From NCBI GenBank assembly GCA_030762935.1, contig CM060883.1:49525001-49589000 (forward strand): a stretch of 64,000 nt of DNA, given 5' to 3'. Under the pieces are notes generated by a model that saw only the letters and a program-made list of their open reading frames with translations, had not been told where the DNA came from and did no database searches. Shown in pieces: positions 11,861 through 24,116 of this stretch. A program made the translations under genes and the position numbers. Origin of the DNA: Hymenopus coronatus. Lineage: Eukaryota > Arthropoda > Insecta > Mantodea > Hymenopodidae. Each line of letters opens with the position of its first letter. Positions within the stretch are counted from its first letter, which is position 1.

Positions 11861-12806
11861 ATGATGTGTTCCCTTCACATGACTTTCTCTACATCTCTGT
11901 AACAAATTGTTATTAAAAAGCTTATTCTTTTATTTACTTCATTCTAATCGAGAAAAAATTAGCAGGAATTATTACTTGTCTTTGTAAGTAGAAGAGAAAT
12001 TAGGGAGTAGCTTAAGCTAAAGTATTAGTCAAAAACTGGTTGCTATGTGACAAGTTCCTTTGTTTTTATGGTCAGGAGTTGACAAATTCTTGTATGAGAA
12101 AAGTTGAAACCATAACAAGGGATATATAAAAATGATTCACCCCACGAAACAAATGTATATAACATAAATTGTGTGTTTTAACGAGCTCTACATTTTCTGT
12201 TAAGTAAGTTTTTGTCTATATTTTACGATTTACCAGTTATGCAAAATTCCGTAAAATTCACCCAGACTAAAGTAGTCTTCGTAGGTTGTTCCTAGAAAAT
12301 TAAAGATATACATTTTGTTTGTCAGGTCAATATCTTTAATATACGATATTTTAGTAAAAATTCCTAGAACCATTTTTGAGAAAATCATAATTTTCTAAAT
12401 TTGTTCCATGAAATGGAGTTTATTTATGAACGCTCTTTAACTGCTGTGGTTCTCAGCGTCCCATTCGATACTGGGCATGAAAGACCGCTTAATTTTGCTC
12501 AGAGGCCTCTTTTTCAGGCTTAATTTGTTCCATGTAAAGGGTAGTTGATTATGGGGGGATTTTCTTGAACATCTTCGTGTCGCTACATTAACACCAAGTT
12601 TGGTATTTAACGGACTTTTCGTTTTTGAGTTATGCTGTCCACAGACGTGCACACACATACACAGAGTTTTTTTTCTTCCAAAACTACTTTTTTTTTTATT
12701 CAGAGGGACCCAAAACATGTATTTGCGGTGAAATCTCGATATCGAATTTTGGATGCATTACAATACCTTCTCTATACACTATGTACATAGTACGTGTAGA
12801 AAAAGT
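11861..12806 (+). mobile_element. R1 copy 5 (+), interrupted by a SINE fragment
   Basis: Begins ATGATGTGTTCCCTTCACATG and ends GTGTAGAAAAAGTAAAA. Positions 12411-12521 are a later SINE insertion flanked by AATTTGTTCCATG. Without that insert the copy is about 820 bp. Confidence 0.85.
12411..12521 (-). mobile_element. SINE family D fragment nested in R1
   Basis: A 111-bp insert bounded by a 13-bp target-site duplication, AATTTGTTCCATG (12398-12410 and 12522-12534). Its sequence (CTCTTTAACTGCTGTGGTTC and GGGCATGAAAGACCG) recurs at 46441, 49048 and 59265. In the longer copies the tRNA-like box lies on the minus strand. Confidence 0.85.
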
Positions 12807-13634
12807 AAAAAAGAACGAGCCCCGAGTAAGTTTCAATTGGGAATGGACAACGTTCAACAGTTGAGCCCCTTTCAACGGAAAATTCGGAATGTGCAGTCGT
12901 AACCGCCGCCGCAGCGAACGTCGAAAGAAAACTGTTCGACAGAATTATTACGAAAGCAGCGTATAAAGACGTTTATTTGAATACATGGTTTGACTTCCTG
13001 AGACAAGAAAGATAAAAGTTGATGAAGTCCGGATTTATCAGCGCTCTTTATCGCGTGTTTTGAGGTTGTCAACTAACACTGCTAGTACCTCTTTACTATC
13101 GCCTCAATATTAAGAAAACGAAGGACAAGCTTGTTGGCTTAAGCTTCCCGCTGCTGTGAGGGAGACTCCTTCTAAAATATTAAAAACACAACCAAAGAAA
13201 AGAACAAAATTCCCCAAAATGTGAAATAGGATCAAATAAATGCGAAATAAATAGATTAATTAAAACGAAATGAAATAAAAATAAACAAAACTTAATAACA
13301 CATATAACCCGCCCTTGATCCCACGTTTTCTACTGGATCTTCCTCTCTGGTTTTCACCTTCCATTAAAAAAAATAATTCGAAGACTTCGAAATATCGGGC
13401 ATTCAATTCTATAGGTATCTGGCTAACATATTTGACCCCAGTGCCCTTTCTTGCTGGAATGCTGAATGTGCTTTAACCAGGAGCGTAACGTTGTCAGATT
13501 TAATGCAAGACTTTAGAGAACTTCCAATATTGTCGTCGTGACTCTTTTAAAATTTTAATGGATTCACAGGTGTAACTTTTCTGTACTACTAATTAGCACT
13601 AAGTAAAGAGGACACAAGAATCGCGTATATTTTT
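12807..13634. other. No gene seen
   Basis: Unique-looking sequence, GC-richer around 12890-13080. No motif supports the short open frames in it. Confidence 0.4.
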
Positions 13635-14477
13635 ACTTTCTCTGCACGTACTATGTACATAGTGTATAGAGAAGGTATTGTACTGCACCCAAAAATTCCA
13701 TACCGAGATTTCACCGGAAATATATGTTTTGAGATCCCCTAAATCCAACAAAAGCATTTTTAGAAAAAAAATGTGTGTGTGTGTGTGTCTGTGGGCAGCA
13801 TAGCACAAAAACGAAAAGACCGTTAAATACCAAACTTGGAATTTAAGTTTGGTATCTTCCAAGAATATGACACGAAGATTTTTAAGAAATCACCCCACCC
13901 CAAACTACCCATTACATGGAACTTTTTTTGAACATATTCATTTTCTCAAAAATGGTTCTAACGATTTTGATTAAAATATCGTATATTAAAGATATTTACC
14001 TGACAAATAAAATGTATATCTTGAATTTTCTGGGAATAGCCTTTGAAGACTACTTTATTCTAGATGAATTTTACTGAATTTTGCATAACTACTAAACCAT
14101 AAGAGATAGACAAAAACTTACCACACAAAAAATGTACTGCACGTTAAAACATACAATTTAATTTATATGCATTTTTTCGTGGAGTTGATCAGTTTTTAGA
14201 TATTCCTTGTTTTTGGTTTCAGCTTTGAAAAACACACTTTTCTCATACAGGAATTTGTCAACTCCTGTCCATACAAGCAAAGGAACTTCAGTCACATAGC
14301 CACCGGCTTTTGACTATTACTTTAACCCTTATTTCGCTTTTACTTGCAAGGAAGCAAGTAATAAGACTATTTCTGCTAATTTGTTCTCGATTAGAGTGAA
14401 GTAAATAGAAGCATAAGCTTTTTAAGAATAATTTGTTGCGGAGATGTAGAGAAAGTCATGTGAATTGAGACATCTGA
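13635..14477 (-). mobile_element. R1 copy 6 (-), full length
   Basis: Flanked by ATTTTT on both sides (13629-13634 and 14477-14482). Has the hairpin terminus with ACTATGTACATAGT at 13650-13663, a short GT run, and the GACATCTGA terminus. It belongs to the subfamily reading GTGGGCAGCATAGC before CAAAAACG. Confidence 0.9.
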
Positions 14478-15138
14478 TTTTTTTCTGTTTAAATTTGTGA
14501 TATTTGAAGAGTTTAATGGTGATTAAATCCTGCACAATTGCAAAAGTCTCCGATGGTATAATCAGAGTCTGGTCACCAGAGGCCAGAGTCCTGGCCTGGA
14601 CCTTGTTCACCTTAGGGTCTCACCTCACAATAGACGGACCCAGTCGCTTTCAGGATAGCAGCAGATCATGCAATGATCCCTCCTGGTACTAACCTTTATC
14701 AGCGGATCCAAATCCGGATCTGTGTGAAACTCAGGGACTGGGAATTACGCACTATCCAGTCAACACTTACGACTCCCCTTCGCCGTTCCACACAACGCTA
14801 TCCCTCAGATAGTGTTCAGAGAGGTATCTGAGAGATGGCCATTGTTGAAATGGAAATGGAGTTTCATTTATGGACGCTCCACTGGACGTTTATAAGCCCT
14901 CTCACCACTTAGACAATAACAGGCGCTTCGAAATCTATCAACTCGCCGTTTGCGTCTCAGGTGATCACCTCAATCTCTCGAATGTAACCGGTTTGAACCT
15001 TTGCAAGATGTCGCTGTTTGCGCTCTTAGACGATTCGGTCTTGAATGCCACAAGCATGTCAAGAGGAAGCAAATCAAGAGCGTAAATCGGGACCCCGAGA
15101 ACCCTAAGCCTGTACGTGCCTCAACACATTCCTGGGCT
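14478..15138. other. GC-richer insert without a recognised gene
   Basis: About 600 bp between R1 copies with clearly higher GC (for example 14560-14790 and 14930-15130) than its surroundings. Open frames here are short and show no domain. Part near 14860-14885 resembles the tail of SINE family D. Confidence 0.4.
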
Positions 15139-15539
15139 TTTTGGAAGATACGGAACTTAAATCCCAAGTTTTGTATTTCACCGACTATTCGTTTCCATTT
15201 TCTCTACTTAGTACATGGTACATAGGTAGAGAAGGTGCTGCACTCCTCCAATACCGTGATTCGATACCGTGGTTTCACCGGAATACATCTTTAGGCTCCC
15301 CTGTATCCATTATTTTTTTTTTATAAAAAGGTCCGCGTGTGTGTGCAAAAATGTCTGTAACAATTTTTATTAAAATGCCTCTTAAAGATATTTATGCCTC
15401 TTGAATATTCTGGAAATAGCCTCGGAAGAACTCTTCATTGTGAATGACTTTTGCATAACTGGTAAACCGTAAGAAATAGACAAAAGCTTGCTACACAGAA
15501 AGTGCAGATCTCATTAAAGCACACAATTTATGTCGTATA

Positions 15540-15570
<31 letters not shown>

Positions 15571-15764
15571 GTGTAGAGTAAACCGTTTTCGAGATATTTC
15601 AATTTATTTGTTTTCGTTTGAAGCTACCTAAACTTTTCTCAAAGTTTAAAACATCTTTCTTTTCGTCTCTCATTTGTTTACTCCTAGCAAGCAAACAGAC
15701 CTGAATTTCAATTGATTCACATAGAGATAGTTTTTAAAAGATTTGACCATCGCTTTAGCCCCTT
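15139..15764 (-). mobile_element. R1 copy 7, folded and truncated
   Basis: A short + piece (15139-15190) abuts a - copy starting ATTTTCTCTACTTAG at 15197. That copy lacks much of its middle, has a 29-T run at 15542-15570, and is cut by copy 8 at about 15765. Confidence 0.7.
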
Positions 15765-15767
15765 TTT

Positions 15768-16642
15768 ACTTTCTCCATACGCACTATGTACATAGTGTAT
15801 AGAGAAGGTATTGCACTCCACCCAAAAATTCGATACCGAGATTTCACCGGAAATATATGTTTTAGGGTCCCCAATATCCAAAAAAAGCATTTTCACAAAA
15901 AGGTCCGTGTGGGTGTGTGTGTGCGTGTGTCCGTGTGTCTGTGAACACGATAACTCAAAAACGAAAAGTCGGTAAAATACCAAACTTGGTATTTAAGTTT
16001 AGTATCTTCCAGGGATGCGACACGAAGATTTTGAGAAAAATCCCCCCACCCCCAACTACCCTTTACATGGAACTTTTTTCGAAAATTTTGATTTTCTCAA
16101 AAATGGCTCTAACGATTTTGATTAAAATTTCGGATATTAAACATATTTACCTGAAAAATGAAATGTATATCTTGAATTTTCTGGGAATAGCCTCTGAAGA
16201 GTAGTTTATTCTGGTTGAATTTTACTAAATTTTGAATGACTGCTGAACCGTAAGAGATGGACAAAAACTTACTACACAAAAAATGTAGAGCACTTTAAAA
16301 CGCATAATTTATGTTATATACATTTTTTTCGTGGAGCTCGTCGTTTTTGTGACATTCCTTATTTTTGGTTTCTGCTTTGAAAAACGTATACTTTTCTCAT
16401 ACAGGAACTTGTCAACTCCTATCCACATAAACAAAGGAACTTCATTGACATAGCAACCAGCTTTTGACTATCACTTTAACCTACGGTTGTCCCTTATTTC
16501 GCTTCCACTTACAAGGAAGCGAGTAATAAGACTATTTCTGCTAATTTTTTCTGATTAGCATAAAGCAAATACAAGTATAAGCTTTTTAAGATTTATTTGT
16601 TGCAGGGATATGGAGAAAGTGATGTGAATGGTACACATCAGA
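15768..16642 (-). mobile_element. R1 copy 8 (-), full length
   Basis: Begins ACTTTCTCCATACGCACTAT and ends TACACATCAGA. Only a TTTTT spacer separates it from copy 9 in the same orientation. Belongs to the GTGAACACGATAAC subfamily. Confidence 0.9.
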
Positions 16643-16647
16643 TTTTT

Positions 16648-17525
16648 ACTTTCTCTATACTCACTATGTACATAGTGAATAGAGAATGTATTGCACTCCA
16701 CCAAAAAATTCGTTACCGAGATTTCACCGGAAATATATGTTTTAGGGTCCCCTGTATCCAAAAAAAGTATTTTCAGAAAAAGGTCCGTGTGTGTGTCCAT
16801 GTATCCGTGTGTCCGTGTGTCAGTGTGTCCGTGTGTCTGTGAACACGATAACTCAAAAACGAAAAGACGGTAAAATACCAAACCTGGTATTTAAGTTTAG
16901 TATCTTCCAGGGATGCGACACGAAGATTTTGAGAAAAATCCCCCCACCTCAAACTACCCTTTACATGGAACTTTTTTCGAAAATTTTGATTTTCTAAAAA
17001 ATGGCTCTAACGATTTTGATTAAAATGTCGTATATTACAGTTATTTATCTGACAAATAAAATGTATATTTTGAATTTTCTGGGAATAGCCTCTGAAGATT
17101 ACTTTATTCTGGATGAATTTTTCATAACTACTAAACCGTAAGAGATGGACAAAAACTTAACCCACAAAAAATATAGAGAACATTAAAACACACAATTTAT
17201 GTTATATACATTTTTTCGTGAAGTTGATCGTTTTTGAGATATTCCTTTTTTTTTAGTTTCAGCTTTGAAAAACATACTTTTCTCATACAGGAATTTGTCA
17301 ACTCCTGTCCATACAAACAAAGGAACATCAGTCACATAGTAACCAGCTTTTGGCTTTCACTTTAACCTATGGTACTCCCTTATTTCGCTTCTACTTACAA
17401 TAAAGCAAGAAATATGACTATTTCTGCTAATTTTTCTCGATTAGCATGAAATAAATAAAAGATAAGCTTTTTAACAATAATTTGCTACAGATATAGAGAA
17501 AGTCTTGTGATTGGAACACATCAGA
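16648..17525 (-). mobile_element. R1 copy 9 (-), full length
   Basis: Flanked on both sides by ATTTTT. Its GT run is broken into GTGTGTCC-type units (16785-16842). It forms a head-to-tail pair with copy 8. A short R1-like scrap (ACTTACAATGAAGCAAGTAA) follows at 17531. Confidence 0.9.
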
Positions 17526-17550
17526 TTTTTACTTACAATGAAGCAAGTAA

Positions 17551-18764
17551 TGCTAAGGGTGTTCAGTAAGTCCTTCCTTAGAAAATTCAAGAAATTAGAC
17601 CTGTAGCATCGAAAAAAGTTTGTATTTAGTAACCGTTGTCTCATACTAGGTGGCAGTTAAAGTTTCAGCTATATCCATCACATGGTTTCGTTACCATAGG
17701 GTTTGAACCAACAATCTTATCATTATTTGAAAAATGGAAAAGAAAAAGTTTCTTGCGGTGATTAAGCACTTCCATTTAAAAGGCATAACGCCAAAAGAGA
17801 TAAAAGCCAAGTTGAATGAAGTTCATGACACATCTGTTCCTGCGTTTGCAACAATTTACAATTGCATAAATGCATTTAAACGTGGCTGTACATCCTTAAA
17901 TCATGAACATTGTTCCGGATGTCCAGTAGAAGTGACTTCCTCAGATATTATTGACAGAATCCAGGATATGGTATTGAGTGATCGACGAATCAACTTTCAC
18001 AAAACAGTAGAGGCGAAAGCATACCACAGGGTACAGTGTTCTAAATTTTGCACCACAAATTAGGTCTGAAAAAAGTCTCGGCAAAATGGGTGCCGCGTTT
18101 GCTCTCGATGGAGAATAAATGCAATGGCGTGGTCGATTCCGAAGCTGTTTTGACACATATCCCTCGCAATTCTGACAAGTTTCTTTGTCGATACATAACT
18201 TTAAATGAAACATGGATATAGTAATACACTCCAGAGACAAGAGTACATCAAAATAGTGGGGGTTTAAAGGCGAACCGGCTCCAAAGAAGGCAAAGTTGGT
18301 GAACTCTGCAAGCAAGGTATTAGATTCCGGTTTTTGGAATGCTCGCGGAATTATCTTCATTGATTACTTGCAAAAAGGAAGAACGATAAATGGAGAGCAT
18401 TATGCATCGTTGGTGTACTGGTTGAATGGAGAAATCAAGAATAAACGCCCTTCTCTGGCAAAGAAAAAGATTCTCTTCCATCAAGACAATGCAAGGGTGC
18501 ATACCTACGCAGTTGCGATGGCGAAAAATATAGAATTAAGGTTCAAATTAATACAACATATACGTATTTACCAGATTTGGTGGCTTTTCTTATTTTCAAA
18601 CTTGAAAAATTCGTTCGGCAGTAAACGATGCACCTCTAACGAAGAGGTCATCTCCCAAACAGATGCCTATTTTGGGAACCTTCCGAAGTCATATTTTCTG
18701 GAAGGCTTAAAACAGTGGATAAACGCTAGGAAAAGTGTATCACCTAAAAGGAGATTATATTGAA
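17551..18764 (+). pseudogene. Mariner transposase pseudogene A
   Basis: ATG 17734 opens MEKKKFLAVIKHFHLKG, ITPKEIKAKLNEVH and CSGCPVEVTSSDII, the double-HTH start of mariner transposases. After frame breaks near 18030-18250 it resumes: WNARGIIFIDYLQKG, INGEHYASLVYWL and LFHQDNARVHT with the second catalytic Asp, then FGSKRCTSNEEV and SYFLEGLKQW. A left TIR-like end (AAGGGTGTTCAGTAAGTCC) lies at about 17558. The right end is lost at the junction with R1 copy 10. Not functional. Confidence 0.88.
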
Positions 18765-18770
18765 AAAAAA

Positions 18771-19599
18771 TCTGATGTGTTCCATTCACATGACTTTCTC
18801 TATATCACTGCAACAAATTATTCTATTTATTTCATCTAATGGAGCAAAAATTAGCAGGAATTGCTTCCTTGTAAGTAGAAGCGAAATAAGGGGGTACCAT
18901 AGGTTAAAGTGATAGTCAAAAGCTGGTTGCTCTGCGACTGAAGTTCCTTTGTTTGTATGGACACGAGTTCACAAAGTCCTGTATAAGAAAAGTATGTCTT
19001 TATAGCTGAAACAAACAAGGAATATCTCAAAAACAAGAAACTCCACGAAAAAAATGTATATAACATAAATTTTGTGTTTTAAAGTGCTCTACATTTGTTT
19101 TGTAGTAAGTTTTTGTCCATCTCTTACGGTTCAGCAGTTTTGCAAAATTCCATAAAATTGACCAAGAATAAAGTAGTCTTTAGAGACTATTCCCAGAAAA
19201 TTCAGAATATACATTTTATTTGTCAGGTAAATATCTTTAATATACGATATTTTAATCAAAATCGTTAGAGTCATTTTTTAGAAAATCAAAAGTTTTGAAA
19301 AAAAGTCCCATGTAAAGGGTAGTTTGGAGGGGGGGGGGATTTTTCTAAAAATCTTCGTGTCGCATCCCTGGAATATACTAAACTTAAATACCAAGTTTGG
19401 TATTTTACCGACTTTTCGTTTTTGAGTTATCGTGTTCACAGACACACGGACACACACACGGACCTTTTTCTGAAAATACCTTTTTTGGATATAGGGGACC
19501 CTTAAACATATATTTCCGGTGAAATCTCGGTATCGAATTTTTTGGTGGAGTACAATACCTTCTCTATACACTATATACATAGCACGCATAGAGAAAGTT
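18771..19599 (+). mobile_element. R1 copy 10 (+), full length
   Basis: Begins TCTGATGTGTTCC after an A-run and ends GCATAGAGAAAGTTA. It shares the diagnostic ATCTAATGGAGCAAAAATTA segment with copy 17 (30164-31005), so these two form a subfamily. Confidence 0.88.
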
Positions 19600-20357
19600 A
19601 AAAAATTAGCAACAATAATTTGTTTTTATATCTTTTTCTAATGACTTTTTGAACGCCCCTCCTAAGACCAATTCTGGTAATGTTTGGCTCGATTAGTATG
19701 GTATAGATAAAATAGGAATAGTTTGTAGATTGGTTTGTGACGGATGAATCAAATAAAACAAAAAACAAAGGGCTTACTTTCCAAAGAAATCAAAATTTGC
19801 CCAAGTTCGATTTCTAAAAAAGTTACAAAGCATTGGTCCTATTAATAATGTTTTGGTATACTTTTCATTCTATACAGATTCCATTTGTGTGTGTGTATGT
19901 GTGTGTGTGTGTATGTGTGTGTGTGTGTATGTAACAGCTGGAGAAAGTCATGTAAATGGAGCACATCAGACTATTTTTAAACTAAGGGAGTCTCCGGGTG
20001 AAACGCTGATATAACATTTTTGGGTGGAATATAAGAATTCCTCCTCTTCTATAGGCAAGTAGTAGAATCAGTTAAAATAAGCGAGGTATACGGCAACATA
20101 CCACACAGAAAGTTACATTAACAGTATGATAAGTACTGAAATAAATTAGTTTGAGCACTGCAGCAGTATAAAGAGATGTGGTTTTGGGAAGGAGTTGCAT
20201 TCATAGGAAAGGGTCAAGTAGAAGTTTATTTTCATGGAAGTGCCCAGTAACGTCAAAAACGCGAAGATATAAAGTGGGCCAACTGCCCTGTATTTGACAT
20301 GTGCAGTTATCCCTTCGTGCGCTAAAAGAGTTGCAGAACTCAACGAGGCTATTCCAG
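19600..20357. other. No gene seen; GT microsatellite at 19887-19932
   Basis: AT-rich sequence with a GTGTGTAT-type microsatellite. No coding signal. Confidence 0.45.
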
Positions 20358-21117
20358 GTTAAGAGGGTTCTCTCAGAAGTACCCGATCTAACAAAAAAAA
20401 GCACAAAAGTTTGGGGGAAAAACATCTTTATTTCTCTACATAGTCTCCTTTCAGCTCGATGCACCTATCCCAGCGATGTTCAAAAGCTTCGATACCGTGT
20501 TTATGGTGAGAACCATCGAGGTCTGCAAAATAGCCATCAACTGCAGACTTCATCTCTTCATTGTTGGAAAATCTTCTACCACCAAGACATTTCTTCAAGT
20601 TTGGAAACAGAAAATAATCAGAGAGGGCTAAATCTATCGAACAGGGTATATGAGGAAGCAATTCGATTGATTTTGGCCATGGCAATAATGGACGTGTAAA
20701 CTGGTGCATTGTCTTGATGAAACAAAACTTTCTTTTTCGCTAAATGGGGCTGTTTTGCTCGATCAAACGCCGTAACAAGTTCGCATAATATTCGCCATTG
20801 ATTACCTTTCCTTTTTTGAGATAATGAAAAGTATCCCACGTGCCTTGCCTGCAGATGGGACTGTCTTCGCCTTTTTGGAGTCGACACTCCCCTTCTAATC
20901 CACTGTTTTGATTGTTCCTTAGTTTCAGGTGCGAAGTGATGGGCCCAGGTTTCATCCATGTTATGAATCGACGCAAAAACTCAGCTTTATTGCATCGAAA
21001 TATTACCCAACATTCGACTGAAACATCCTCACGGCTCTCTTTTTGTTCTATTGTAAGCAAACGCGGCACCCACCTAGCACACAGCTTTCTCATATCCAAA
21101 TTTTCAGTCAGTTCTCC
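20358..21117 (-). pseudogene. Mariner (DD34D) transposase pseudogene B, 5'-truncated
   Basis: On the minus strand: MRKLCARWVPRLLTIEQK, then MDETWAHHFAPETK (first Asp), INGEYYANLL, LFHQDNAPVYT (second Asp) and LALSDYFLFPNLKK (third Asp), ending CIELKGDYVEK and a stop near 20428. At least two frameshifts separate these blocks. The N-terminal HTH half is missing. A TIR-like end with GAAGTACCCGATCTAAC lies near 20376-20392. The truncated 5' side abuts a tRNA-Gly-like segment. Confidence 0.9.
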
Positions 21118-21187
21118 AAGCTGGTACCGGGAATCGAACCCAGGTCTCCTGCTTGGCAAGCAGCCGCGCTACCTATGTACGTGGTAG
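21118..21187 (-). repeat. tRNA-Gly-like SINE head
   Basis: Minus strand contains a stem-loop with GCTTGCCAAGC (anticodon-like GCC) and a perfect B box, GGGTTCGATTCCCGG. The acceptor stem does not close, so I call a tRNA-derived repeat rather than a tRNA gene. Confidence 0.6.
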
Positions 21188-21512
21188 AAAACGGTAAAAG
21201 GTTTGTTGATATGAGCATAGCACCCAGTGGGATACCCACTAAATGTCAGCAGGCCTTTACGTATTTAACACCTACTTTTTCTATTGACACGATACGCTAA
21301 AAGTACGTCAGATAATAAATGGTCACCTGCAGTTGTCCTCTTTATTTATGAGCTTGTTTGCTTTCGAAACTCCCGTGAATTTCTCGGTGAAATAAAACAT
21401 TTTCCTGAAACTCGAGCCGGAAATGAAAATTCGAGTGTTAATTCTATTGTTACCTATATTAGAGACCCAGAGTTTAAACTTATCTTATTGCGTACAGAGA
21501 AGAAAAAAAAAA
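21188..21512. other. No gene seen
   Basis: Short unique stretch between the tRNA-like repeat and R1 copy 11. Confidence 0.4.
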
Positions 21513-22374
21513 TCTGATGTGTTCCATTCACATGACTTTCTCCACATCTCTGCAACCAATTATTGTTAAAAAGCTTATTGTTCTATTTACTTAACGCTAA
21601 TCGAAAAAAATTTAGCAGAAATAGTCTTACTACTTTCTTCCTTGTAAGTAGAAGCGAAATAAGGGAGTACCATAGGTTAAAGTGATAGTCAAAAGCTGGT
21701 TGCTATTTGACTGAAGTTCTTTTGTTTGTATGGACAGCAGTTGAGAAAATCCTGTGTGAGAAAAGTATGTTTTTAAAGCTGAAACCAAAAACAAAAAATA
21801 TCTAAACAATGATCAACTCCATGGAAAAAATACATTTAACATAAATTGTGTGTTTTAAAGTGCTCTACAGTTTTTCTATGGTAAGTTCTTTTCAATCTCT
21901 TACGGTTTAGCAGCTATGCAAAATTCGTAAAATTCGTCCAAAATAAAGTACTCTTCAGAGGCTATTCACAGAAAATTCAAGATATACATTTTATTTGTCA
22001 GGTAAATATCTATAAAATCTGATATTTTAATCAAAATTGTTAAAGCCATTTTTGAGAAAATACAAATTTTCGAAAAAAGTTCCATGTAAAAGGTGGTTTG
22101 GAGAGGAGAGATTTTTCTCAAAATCTTCGTGTCGCATCCCTGGAAGATACCAAACTTAAATACCAAATTTGGTATTTTACCGACTTTTCGTTTTTGAGTT
22201 ATCGTGTTAACAGACACACGGACACACACACACATTGACCTTTTTATCAAAATGCTTTTTTTGGATACCGGGGACCCTAAAACATATATTTCCGGTGAAA
22301 TCTCGGTATCGAATTTTTAGAGGAGTGCAATACCTTTTCTATACTATATGTACATAGTACGAGTAGAGAAAGTA
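21513..22374 (+). mobile_element. R1 copy 11 (+), full length
   Basis: Starts TCTGATGTGTTCC after a 10-A run and ends GAGTAGAGAAAGTA. SINE A1 follows immediately, so copy 11, SINE A1 and copy 12 are contiguous. Confidence 0.88.
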
Positions 22375-22376
22375 AT

Positions 22377-22650
22377 AGTGCTCGAGTGGTCAGTGAACCG
22401 TCTTTACACCCGGAGGTCCCTGGTTCTATTACCGCCTGGGGCAGAGAATTTTTCTTTAACCAGAATTATTCCCTATACCCCTCAGAGTCTGGAAGTATGT
22501 ATATGAGAGTGAATGAGTGTATGTGTTTGAGGAAAATGAAACGATTTTAACCCAATGTACCCAACTTACAGACGAGTTGTTTCTAATGCAAAGCCCCAGA
22601 TAAGGCCTTAGATGTTAAAGGGGGCTATATAAATGAAACAATAAAAAAAC
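22377..22650 (+). mobile_element. tRNA-headed SINE, family A, copy 1
   Basis: Head: CTCGAGTGGTCAGTGAACCG, with GGAGGTCCCTGGTTCTATTA as the B-box region. The body contains AGAATTATTCCCTATACCCC. The tail is AATGAAACAATAAAAAAA. Copies A2 (38209) and A3 (55047) match along the whole length. Confidence 0.85.
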
Positions 22651-22651
22651 A

Positions 22652-24000
22652 TCTGATGTGCTCCATTCACATAACTTTCTCTACATCCTGTAACAAATTA
22701 TTGTTAATAAGTTTGTTCTTCAATCTATTAAATGCCAAAAACATTAGCAGAAACAGTATTTTTACTTAGTTCCTTTATAAGTAGAAGGGACATAAGGGAA
22801 TACACTAGGCTAAACCGACAGTCAAATGTTTTAAATGTGGATTCTATGGGATTAAAATCCGTTTCTTTGCGTAGCCAAGCGTTGACAAGTTCCCGTTTGA
22901 AAAAAGTTTAAGTAGGTACTTTAAAACTTATTCTAATAATACGGAATATCCCAAAACCGGTGAACTCCATGGAAGAAATATAAATACCTAAGGTGTGTGT
23001 TTTAACGAGCTCTAAATGTTTTGTGAAGTAAATTTCTGTCTGTCTCTTACCGTATATCAGTTACGCAAAATTCCGCAAAATTCATCCAGGATAAAGATAT
23101 GCAGTTTATTTGTCATGTAAATATCTTTAATATAAATATTTTAATCAAAGGCGTTGTAGATATTTTTTGAGAAAGTCAAAAATTTCAAAAAATGTTCCAT
23201 CTAAAGGGTAGTTGGGGGAGGGGGATTTTCTTAAAAATCTTCGTGTTGCATCCTTGGATGACAATGAACCTAAATACCAAGTTTGGTATTTAACGGTCTT
23301 TTCGTTTTTGAGCTATGCTGCACACAGGCACACACACGTGCGCGGACATTTTTCTAAAAATAATTTTTTTGTATTCAGGTGGTCTCAATACCTGCAATAC
23401 AATACCTCCTCTATAAATGTCGTGTGTCTGGACAGCATAGCTCAAAAACGAAAGGTCAATTAAATACCAAACTTGGTATTTAAGTTTAACTTTCAAAGAT
23501 GACACAAAAAGATTTTCAAGAAAGCCTCGCCCCCCAATCACTCTTAACATGGAAATAAATTTGAAAATTTTGATTTTCTCAAAAATGGGCTAACGATTTT
23601 GGTTAAAATACAGTATATTAAAGATATTTACATAACAAATAAAGCGTATTTTTTGAATTTTCTTGGAATAGCTTCGGAAAATCTCTTCATTCTCATGACT
23701 TTAGCATAACTGGTAAACCTTAAGAGCCTATGAGGATATCTTCATTCTAAATGACGCATATAATTTTAAACCGCAAGAGAAAAACATTTTATCGCATAAA
23801 AAATCTAGATCTAATTCAAGAATTTCTGTCAAATAGATTTTTGTGGCATTAACCATTTCCAAGATGTTCTTTTTATGAGTTAGAATGTACAAATACTTGT
23901 ACTTTTTCTTGTGTTTAAGTCGTACTCGTGTTCTGCATCACGTGATTTCAAAAATATCAAAATGCAATCTGTTTTTTAAAAACTGACTTTCGCTTTGGCA
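22652..24000 (+). mobile_element. R1 copy 12: + half 22652-23420, inverted half 23421-24000
   Basis: The + half runs from TCTGATGTGCTCC to just past the CA run. The sequence then turns around at about 23420 and repeats the inner segments on the opposite strand (GGACAGCATAGCTC, TGGTATTTAAGTTT). The result is a large fold-back with no hairpin terminus. Confidence 0.8.
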
Positions 24001-24116
24001 TTCTGCGAAAATGATATATCCAAAAACGAAATGTGTAAATGTATACAAGAAGTAGACAGAAGCATAAGATTTGGTAAGAATAGCCAGTAGAAGAGCGAGT
24101 AAAAATTCTGATGTGT

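Noticed and set aside
13635..14477. R1 as a Helitron
   Set aside because: No TC start paired with a CTRR end, and flanks show duplication of AAAAAT rather than clean A/T insertion.
22377..22450. tRNA genes at the SINE heads (also 27368, 31880, 38209, 42311, 55047, 59480)
   Set aside because: A and B boxes are present but acceptor stems do not close, and the same bodies and A-tails follow in every copy; these are SINEs.
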